Assembly: GCA_029262095.1 (NCBI GenBank)
Contig: JAJDAB010000569.1
Location: 1 to 7,130, forward strand
DNA length: 7,130 bases
From: Candidatus Hydrogenedentota bacterium
Lineage (GTDB): Bacteria; Hydrogenedentota; Hydrogenedentia; Hydrogenedentales; SLHB01
Reading direction: 5' to 3'
Part shown: positions 1 through 5,378 of the stretch, piece by piece
Numbering within the stretch: the first letter of the stretch is position 1
Layout: every line of letters starts with the position of its first letter
Position numbers and translations under genes: made by a program
The notes under the pieces: model-generated
The model's input: only the letters and a program-made list of their open reading frames with translations
The model's database searches: none
Told to the model about the DNA's origin: nothing

Positions 1-1226
1 TCGGCGTCGGCGGGATGGGCCGGCGAAATCTCGGTGAGTTCGTGCTCGGCATGCACGAAGAATTGAACATCGAGCCCATCGCCATCTGCGATCTCGCCCC
101 GCCCCAAGCAGAACGGGCGGCGGGCATGGTGGAAAGCATGATCGGCAAGAAGCCGACCACGCACACGTATTTCGAAGAGGTGATTGCGAACAAAGAAGTA
201 GATGCGGTCGTCATTTGTACGCCGGACCATTGGCACACGATCCCGACGCTGATGGCAAGCGATGCGGGCAAAGATATCTATACCGAAAAGCCATTGTGTA
301 CGACCATCATCGAAGGCATTACGCTTGTCGATACCATCAAGAAAAACAATACCGTCTTCCAAGCAGGAACTATGCAACGGAGCGGCGAACAGTTTCAGGA
401 AGCAGTCGAAGTTGTGCGGAGCGGCTACCTCGGCAAGATTGCCCGCGTGGAAACATGGTCGCACGACGGCGAAGCGGTCGAAGGCATCGGCGCCCCGCCC
501 GATCAAGAAGCGCCGCCTTGGCTCGATTGGGAACGGTATATCGGCTGGACGAAACCAGTGCCGTTCAATAAGAACCGGTACATCTATAACTTCCGCTGGT
601 TCCTCGACTATTCAGGCGGCAAAGTGACGGACTGGGGCGCGCATCTCATTGACATCGCGTTATGGGCGATGGGCGAAGAAAAGAAACCAAAGACCATCAC
701 ATCGCAAGGCGGCAAGTACATCCTCACCGACAATCGCACAACGCCAGACACGCTCGAAGTGTTGTGGGAATACGATGACTACATCCTGAGCTTTTCGAAC
801 AAGGTGTACAGCAACACCAAACCGTATCCGAGGGAAGACACCTACGGCATCGCGTTCCATGGCACATTAGGCACCCTGCTCCTCGACCGAAATGGTTACC
901 AAGTCATTCCGATGAACCGAGGTTGCGAGGCGAAAGAACGCGCGGGCGCACCCATGAATCAGCCGCATTGGAAAAACTGGGCGCATTGCATCCGCACACG
1001 CGAAAAACCGATCTGCGACGTCGAAACGATCTTCAATACGACGTTGACGTGCCACCTCGGCACCATCGCCCACCGCACAGGCCAAAAACTGGAATGGGAT
1101 TCGGACACGCTGAAATTCACCGGCCCGTCGGAAGAAATCGCAAAAGAAGCAAACGCGTTTGCGTATCAAGAATACCAAAACGGCTTCTCGTTGAAAGCGC
1201 CGTACTACGATAAGTGGAAGGTGTAA
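1..1226 (+). CDS. Gfo/Idh/MocA-family NAD(P)-dependent oxidoreductase, 5'-partial
   Basis: The frame is open from base 3 and begins inside the Rossmann glycine motif (GVGGMG), so the true start lies left of the window; the ATG at 15 is internal. Residues below are numbered from that Met. The N-terminal nucleotide-binding domain shows an acidic end of beta-2 (ICD, D26), CTPDHWH at 68-74 and the EKP motif at 91-93, whose Lys is catalytic in this family. The C-terminal substrate domain has GGKVTDWGAH at 201-210, giving the Asp-x3-His pair D206/H210 followed by D213, as in inositol dehydrogenase-type enzymes. All three catalytic positions are present, so an active sugar, inositol or related polyol dehydrogenase is expected; the substrate cannot be read from sequence. 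Any export signal would be outside the window. It ends with TAA just before a palindromic repeat, and a degenerate family member follows on the same strand. Family call firm, substrate unknown. Confidence 0.93.
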   Translation, partial: GVGGMGRRNLGEFVLGMHEELNIEPIAICDLAPPQAERAAGMVESMIGKKPTTHTYFEEVIANKEVDAVVICTPDHWHTIPTLMASDAGKDIYTEKPLCTTIIEGITLVDTIKKNNTVFQAGTMQRSGEQFQEAVEVVRSGYLGKIARVETWSHDGEAVEGIGAPPDQEAPPWLDWERYIGWTKPVPFNKNRYIYNFRWFLDYSGGKVTDWGAHLIDIALWAMGEEKKPKTITSQGGKYILTDNRTTPDTLEVLWEYDDYILSFSNKVYSNTKPYPREDTYGIAFHGTLGTLLLDRNGYQVIPMNRGCEAKERAGAPMNQPHWKNWAHCIRTREKPICDVETIFNTTLTCHLGTIAHRTGQKLEWDSDTLKFTGPSEEIAKEANAFAYQEYQNGFSLKAPYYDKWKV

Positions 1227-1238
1227 CTACGATCTAAT

Positions 1239-1327
1239 GTCATTCCGAGCGAAGCCGAGGAATCTACCCAGTCTTTCAAAACCGATCGCATGTTCTCAGT
1301 AGATCCCTCGGCTTCGCTCGGGATGAC
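1239..1327. repeat. Long imperfect palindrome, dispersed intergenic repeat type
   Basis: Two 29-base arms (1239-1267 and 1299-1327) are inverted copies matching at 27 positions, separated by a 31-base spacer. The left arm starts GTCATTCCGAGCGAAGCC and the right arm ends GCTTCGCTCGGGATGAC. One of the two differences would be a G-U pair in RNA. Just outside the arms, AAT at 1236-1238 and ATT at 1331-1333 are also complementary. From memory, near-identical GTCATTCCGAGCGAAGC repeats are scattered between genes in many environmental bacterial genomes, and their false translations contain VIPSEAEGS and DSSASLGMT. It fills most of the gap between the two oxidoreductase genes. As RNA it would form a strong hairpin that could stop or protect the upstream transcript, but there is no T-run after it, so it is not a classical intrinsic terminator. 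Confidence 0.88.
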
Positions 1328-1373
1328 GGCATTGTAAATTCCCGCACCATGATGGAGAAAGCGAGCGATAGTC

Positions 1374-2387
1374 ATGATGAATAGCATCACACGGCGTGGC
1401 TTTCTCGCGACGACCGCAGCCGCGATCGCGACGGCGTCAGCTGGCGCGGCAACCGTGCCTCGCAATGGCGCTAGCCTTCGCATCGGATTGCTCGGCCCCG
1501 GTCGTTACGGCACGACATTATTGCGCGCGATGGATATCCTTGGACCGCGCCACAACGCGAAAGTCGTCGCCGTTCATCGCGCTTCGCTTGACGTCGTAAA
1601 GAAACAACAACTCGACGGCGTAATCATCGCGACGCCGGACCATCTACACGCCGAAACTTCGATTGCGGCGATGGACGCAGGTCTTCACGTCTACTGCACA
1701 TCGCCCATGGCGCTCTCGGAACAAGAAGCGGCAAGAGTGCGCGATGCCGCACAGGCTTCCGGCGTTACCTTTCAAGTGGGCGGCGATATCGTGCTCGAAC
1801 CGTGCTTGCGAGCGGCGCGCTCGATGGTGGAGATGGGCGCCATCGGCGAAGTCCGCTGGTGTTCCGCTTCGGCGAATCAGGACCCGTTGAATGGGCGTAG
1901 TTGGCCAACCAATGCGAGTTTCACGAACGGGCCAGCCGCACGACCGCTCCACGACCTGTGGGCTGCCTGTGCGTTCGTTACGCAAGTGCGCACACCCAAA
2001 TCGGTCTCATCCATGGGCGGTACGTTCGACGGAGACGGCGAACTGCCCGATGCGCTGCACTTGTCCGCCGACTTCAACCACGGCGTTCACTTCAACCTGG
2101 ACTGCAGTCCAACGGCTATTCCGACTACCCCAACGGTGATTCGCGGAAGCGAGGGAAGCCTAATCATCCAGCGCGAGTCTGTTTCCGTCATGCCTGAATT
2201 CCTAGGCGCAGCCGACACGAGCGAGGTGTGGCACCCAACTGATGGCATCACGCCGTCGCCACTCGAAGAATGGCTGACCTTCATCCGCACGGGCGACCCG
2301 TGTACATTTGATGCAGAGCTTGGTAACGAGGCGTCCGCCGGAATCGCGCGCGGGATGGCCGCATACCGAAAACAGGTTGCCGCGTAA
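1374..2387 (+). CDS. Tat-exported Gfo/Idh/MocA-like protein, probable pseudo-enzyme
   Basis: The 337-residue protein starts with a twin-arginine signal (TRRGFLA at 6-12, then an Ala-rich stretch to about residue 26), so it should be exported folded. The fold is recognisable from RIGLLGPGRYG at 36-46 (glycine motif), IIATPDHLH at 84-92 and DAGLHVYCTSPMAL at 101-114. Compared with its neighbour, the catalytic EKP reads TSP (109-111), so the Lys is gone. The acidic residue after beta-2 is replaced (VAVHR, 66-69), and about 25 residues between beta-2 and TPDH are absent. The later D-x3-H motif is also altered: around 186-196 (GPAARPLHDLW) the Asp is lost and the His is displaced or lost, depending on a one-residue alignment choice. 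Normal dehydrogenase activity is therefore unlikely; a binding, structural or partner role is inference. ATGs at 1374 and 1377 are both possible starts; only a distant GGAG (1354-1357) precedes them. The reading frame is intact, so it is not called a pseudogene. Confidence 0.87.
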   Translation: MMNSITRRGFLATTAAAIATASAGAATVPRNGASLRIGLLGPGRYGTTLLRAMDILGPRHNAKVVAVHRASLDVVKKQQLDGVIIATPDHLHAETSIAAMDAGLHVYCTSPMALSEQEAARVRDAAQASGVTFQVGGDIVLEPCLRAARSMVEMGAIGEVRWCSASANQDPLNGRSWPTNASFTNGPAARPLHDLWAACAFVTQVRTPKSVSSMGGTFDGDGELPDALHLSADFNHGVHFNLDCSPTAIPTTPTVIRGSEGSLIIQRESVSVMPEFLGAADTSEVWHPTDGITPSPLEEWLTFIRTGDPCTFDAELGNEASAGIARGMAAYRKQVAA

Positions 2388-2417
2388 CCCAAACACGCGT
2401 CTGAGTCACTTATTGGT

Positions 2418-2446
2418 TTGACCGCTAGAGGAACGCTCAGTGTGAT
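2418..2446 (+). promoter_or_regulatory. Possible sigma-70-type promoter
   Basis: TTGACC (2418-2423, five of six matches to TTGACA) is followed after 17 bases by TGTGAT (2441-2446, four of six matches to TATAAT). The spacing is ideal and it lies 55 bases ahead of the phosphatase start in a real intergenic gap. The -10 match is poor, and the organism's promoter consensus is unknown, so this is only a candidate. Confidence 0.22.
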
Positions 2447-2459
2447 CGCCATCTCCCGA

Positions 2460-2476
2460 GTTGTACAGGATACAAC
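2460..2476. promoter_or_regulatory. Perfect 6-bp inverted repeat, possible operator or leader hairpin
   Basis: GTTGTA (2460-2465) and TACAAC (2471-2476) are exact inverted copies around CAGGA. It sits just downstream of the candidate -10 and 24 bases before the phosphatase ATG, where a repressor site or small leader hairpin would be placed. Short perfect repeats also arise by chance, so the role is uncertain. Confidence 0.3.
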
Positions 2477-2500
2477 GCAAACTTCCTCAATGTATATCCA

Positions 2501-3334
2501 ATGGCCTCCGACCCGCTCCTAGAATCGACCGAACTTGTCTGCTGGAAAGTCGCCGGCGGCAACACGCGTGTTCGACGCGCGGTCTCGATTCCGGGATTGC
2601 GCGGCGCTTTGTATTCATTTCCATTGCATAGCGATCGCGGCGGCGATTTGCACTACTTGTCCGCGTGCGGCTCCGGCGCAATCGCCCGCGTGTGCATTGC
2701 CGACGTCACCGGTCATGGCGCGGAAGTTGCCGAATTCAGTAGTTGGCTTGAGCGATCGTTCTCTGCGCACATCAATCGGGACAGCCCAGCGGGCGTGTTG
2801 CGCGCCGTGAATAAACGCGCTTCCAAACGCGGCCTCGAGTTGATGTCGACTGGCTTGTGCTTGAGCTACAACTCCTTGAATGGAACACTGCGCTATTGCC
2901 TGGCGGGGCACCCGCCCATGCACGTGCTCCGCAAAGGCACCTGTGATTGGGATCCCCTGAGACTTCCATCGCGCGGATCGCCCTGGAATTTTCCGATGGG
3001 CATCGGTACCAGCACGCGCTACGACGTCGCCAACGTTAAACTTCAGCCCGGCGATCAATTGTTCATGTACACGGATGGTCTCACGGAGGCGCATGATGCG
3101 GAAGGCAGACAGTTTGGCGACGTGATGTGGCAACTCGATTGTCTAAATGTGGCAAGCCTGCGTCCGGAAGATCGTGCGAGCCAACTTCTCAACGCATGGA
3201 CGAACCACAGCGGCGGCAAAAATTCCGAACAAGACGATCTAACGTTCGCAATACTGGAGTGCCAGCCTTTCCAGAAAGGGAATCGGTACACACTATTCGC
3301 ACAAAACAATCTGCGAAGAAGGACGCGACGTTGA
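2501..3334 (+). CDS. SpoIIE/RsbU-like PP2C-family protein serine/threonine phosphatase
   Basis: This 277-residue soluble protein is essentially one SpoIIE-type phosphatase domain that removes phosphate from Ser/Thr of a partner protein, using two metal ions. Visible motifs in order are RGGDLHYL (metal ligand D49; many relatives have GGDYYD), CIADVTGHG at 65-73 (D68), CLAGHPPMHV at 133-142, FPMGIG at 164-169, LQPGDQLFMYTDGLTEA at 181-197 (D192) and QDDLTFAIL at 244-252 (D245/D246). The ligand set looks complete, so activity is expected. There is no PAS, GAF, HAMP, receiver or membrane segment, unlike many RsbU-type proteins, and the C-terminus is basic (RRRTRR). No anti-sigma factor or antagonist lies in the window, so its target is unknown. 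The start at 2501 is the only possible one upstream of the domain; no good ribosome binding site precedes it. It ends 61 bases before the secreted-protein pair and might share their transcript. Confidence 0.9.
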   Translation: MASDPLLESTELVCWKVAGGNTRVRRAVSIPGLRGALYSFPLHSDRGGDLHYLSACGSGAIARVCIADVTGHGAEVAEFSSWLERSFSAHINRDSPAGVLRAVNKRASKRGLELMSTGLCLSYNSLNGTLRYCLAGHPPMHVLRKGTCDWDPLRLPSRGSPWNFPMGIGTSTRYDVANVKLQPGDQLFMYTDGLTEAHDAEGRQFGDVMWQLDCLNVASLRPEDRASQLLNAWTNHSGGKNSEQDDLTFAILECQPFQKGNRYTLFAQNNLRRRTRR

Positions 3335-3386
3335 GCCGCGTGTGTTAAACTGCCGCTCGATAATTCTGATCACGCCTAGGAATTGT

Positions 3387-3392
3387 GGGGAA
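3387..3392 (+). promoter_or_regulatory. Ribosome binding site fixing the start at 3396
   Basis: GGGGAA at 3387-3392 lies 3 bases before the ATG at 3396, close but plausible. Together with the signal peptide that begins exactly there, it favours this ATG over the GTG at 3342, which would add 18 residues (MLNCRSIILI...) in front of the signal sequence. Confidence 0.5.
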
Positions 3393-3395
3393 CCG

Positions 3396-5378
3396 ATGAA
3401 GCCTTCCTTGAATCGACTATTCACTTACACCGCCATCCTCTTGGCCGCCGCTATCACGTGGTCGGCTGCCGCTCAAGATCCCAATCCGCCCTCCATTAAG
3501 TCGAATCGAGGCGCGTGGAAAATCACGCGCCAATGGACACCGGGGGAGACGCAACACTTCGCGGAATGGATGGAACATCTTTTCGACATGAAGACGAAAG
3601 GATCAACCGAGCAGCGCATTGCAAAAATCGAACGCATGCTGACCGATCCCGAGATGAATCTGTTGGAGCAACCGTCATTTCTCGGCGAAGGCGGCAACAA
3701 ACAATTGCCGCTACGCATCATCCGGAGTGCACACAGCGTCATTGATTGCGCAAAGCTCACCTCGTTCCTACCCGCATACTACGCCTACCGGCGCGGACTG
3801 CCTTGGATGGTCACACACGTGTGGTCGCCCAGCGGCGCGGATATCCGGCAGTCGCCCTACAACATCCCATCCGGAGTTAGCAGCAGTTTTACGGGATCGC
3901 TCGGCGGTTTCTTCAGCTCTGCGATCAACGGCTTCGCTTCCGGTAATTACCGCGTCGAACTCAATCGAAAAAATTCAGAATGGTCCGACAGCGTACCCGT
4001 CGCAATCGACCCAAAGTACCTCATGCCCGGATGCATCAACTACGTCGATGGACATTGCCTAATTCTCGCCAAGGTGACGCCATATGGCGACCTGCGATTT
4101 CTGAACTCAAGCACTACGCACACGCGCGATATCTTCACCTATAGCGGCATGAACACCGTCACAGGCATCACGCCGCGCGGCGCCGACCCCGAGAACGAAT
4201 GGGGCGGCTGCTTCCAAGGCCTGCGCGTCATGCGCTACCCCATCGCGGAAACGAATTCCAAAGGCATCGTTACTCATGTGCGCCGTCGTACCGATGCGGA
4301 AATGGTGGAGTTCGGCTATTCGACGGAACAATACGAACGCCTCAACAATCTTGTCTCGCGCGTTGCAATTAACGAGAGCGGTGTCAGGCCGGAAAGTTTT
4401 CATGATTTTATCCGCCTACGCATGAAAAGCGTTGACACCTTGAGTCCCGTCGCCTTCATGGACGAATACGTCGACGAAATCCTTGAGGTCTTTACTCAAC
4501 GCGAAGCATTTGTTCAGGAAGCCTGGAAAGACGTGCTCAAGAACGGCGGCATCGTGTACCCCGAACGGCGGGAAAAAGAGAACATCTTTCAAGCGTATGG
4601 GCGTTGGGAATCGTGGAGTTCGCCCTCTTCCGACGTCGATCGGCGCAACAAGTATTTCTACCTCAGCGATTGGCTTGACTACGCCATTCGTTGGTACGGC
4701 ATGGACCCGAAAACGTTGGACATGACGGGACTTAATGCGGATAAGATCGAAACACAAGCGGACTTAGCCAGGGCGTTGGTCGAATACAAGAACGAGTTGT
4801 TCGTGAGTCACACATTCACCTACCGGAATTCAAGAGGCGAACCAATCCTCCTCTCGTTAAACGATATTGAACGGCGATTGTACGACCTCTCCTACGACCC
4901 CAACCATCCGCCAGAACTGCGGTGGGGGGCGCCGATGACCAGCGAAGAACGTGCGACCGCCGTGCCGAGGACGACGCCGTTACCAGGCGGCGCAAAAATC
5001 GGCATGGATGATTCGTACCTGCTGCAAACCTATTATCGGACCGTTACAAACCGCGAGACCGAAATGAGTTTCCTGCGTGAAATGTTCACAGACGGCTTCC
5101 CCAAACGAAAGAAGCTCGAGGGGCAACTCGCAAAATGGGAAGTTTACAACGAACCATCCGACGCGATTCTAGCGTGGCTGGACGAGCGTGAAGGACGCGG
5201 CACGAATGGCGAGCCGCCGCATGTGCTCGTGCCTCATGAATACGATGTGTCTAAAATGGATGAACCGAAATCTGTGCGTAAGCCCGCACCGGATACCCAG
5301 CCGTCCGGCGGCGGCAGTCTGTTGGATCGCGCAAGCGGTTTGGGCCGTCGGGTCTTCTCCAGGGACGGCGGCGAATGA
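3396..5378 (+). CDS. Secreted protein of unknown family, putative papain/transglutaminase-like fold (copy 1)
   Basis: This 660-residue protein has a Sec signal peptide (K2, R7, hydrophobic core about 8-22) with likely cleavage after SAAA at 26, leaving mature QDPNPPSI. I do not recognise a named family. An invariant Cys (C118, in HSVIDCAKLT) opens a predicted helix ending YAYRRGLPW, a pattern like the Cys helix of transglutaminase-like proteins. H220 lies in YVDGHCLILA, and N237 (RFLNSSTT) comes 17 residues later. Cys, His, then Asn is the order of papain-like active sites, so cysteine peptidase, amidase or transglutaminase-like chemistry is a reasonable but unproven inference. Other blocks shared with the next gene are PIAET, VRRRTD, FVQEAW, RWESWSS, DPNHPPELRWGA (501-512) and RETEMSFLREM. 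After about residue 582 it has a tail of some 78 residues, becoming Pro/Ser/Gly-rich and basic, absent from its paralog. No lipobox, membrane anchor or sorting motif is seen. The stop overlaps the next start. Confidence 0.88.
   Translation: MKPSLNRLFTYTAILLAAAITWSAAAQDPNPPSIKSNRGAWKITRQWTPGETQHFAEWMEHLFDMKTKGSTEQRIAKIERMLTDPEMNLLEQPSFLGEGGNKQLPLRIIRSAHSVIDCAKLTSFLPAYYAYRRGLPWMVTHVWSPSGADIRQSPYNIPSGVSSSFTGSLGGFFSSAINGFASGNYRVELNRKNSEWSDSVPVAIDPKYLMPGCINYVDGHCLILAKVTPYGDLRFLNSSTTHTRDIFTYSGMNTVTGITPRGADPENEWGGCFQGLRVMRYPIAETNSKGIVTHVRRRTDAEMVEFGYSTEQYERLNNLVSRVAINESGVRPESFHDFIRLRMKSVDTLSPVAFMDEYVDEILEVFTQREAFVQEAWKDVLKNGGIVYPERREKENIFQAYGRWESWSSPSSDVDRRNKYFYLSDWLDYAIRWYGMDPKTLDMTGLNADKIETQADLARALVEYKNELFVSHTFTYRNSRGEPILLSLNDIERRLYDLSYDPNHPPELRWGAPMTSEERATAVPRTTPLPGGAKIGMDDSYLLQTYYRTVTNRETEMSFLREMFTDGFPKRKKLEGQLAKWEVYNEPSDAILAWLDEREGRGTNGEPPHVLVPHEYDVSKMDEPKSVRKPAPDTQPSGGGSLLDRASGLGRRVFSRDGGE
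5361..5365 (+). promoter_or_regulatory. Ribosome binding site inside the upstream gene's 3' end
   Basis: AGGGA at 5361-5365 is 9 bases ahead of the ATG at 5375 and lies within the last codons of the upstream gene. The ATGA overlap (5375-5378) puts that ATG on the upstream stop codon, so translation of the two genes is probably coupled. Confidence 0.45.

Larger units (their letters stand above)
2388..2500. other. Intergenic gap before the phosphatase gene
   Basis: This 113-base stretch has no coding frame I can support: the phosphatase frame is open back to a TAG at 2426-2428 but contains no ATG, GTG or TTG before 2501. It holds a weak promoter-like pair and a perfect short inverted repeat, listed separately. 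No terminator with a T-run is visible after the upstream gene. Confidence 0.6.

Noticed and set aside
1205..1483. 92-residue minus-strand open frame spanning the palindrome
   Set aside because: Its translation contains VIPSEAEGS and DSSASLGMT, the two arms of the repeat read as protein, and it overlaps real genes at both ends. It is a by-product of the repeat.
2381..2399. CGCGT/ACGCG stem at the end of the degenerate oxidoreductase gene as a terminator
   Set aside because: Only 5 bp of stem with a 9-base loop, partly inside the coding sequence, and no T-run.
2615..3133. Long minus-strand open frames inside genes, such as this one and 5840-6316
   Set aside because: They lie wholly under well-supported + strand genes, show no recognisable domain, and are expected shadows in GC-rich coding DNA.
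3359..3364. GATAAT as a -10 box for the secreted-protein pair
   Set aside because: The only -35-like hexamer upstream (TTGAGC, 3331-3336) is 22 bases away, too far, and nothing suitable lies at 16-18 bases.
2197..3384. 12-base inverted match AATTCCTAGGCG (2197-2208) and CGCCTAGGAATT (3373-3384)
   Set aside because: A few 12-base matches are expected by chance in a 7-kb window, and one copy lies within a coding region.
3342..3395. GTG start at 3342 for the first secreted protein
   Set aside because: It would place 18 residues ahead of a clean Sec signal peptide; the ATG at 3396 has GGGGAA upstream and starts the signal exactly.
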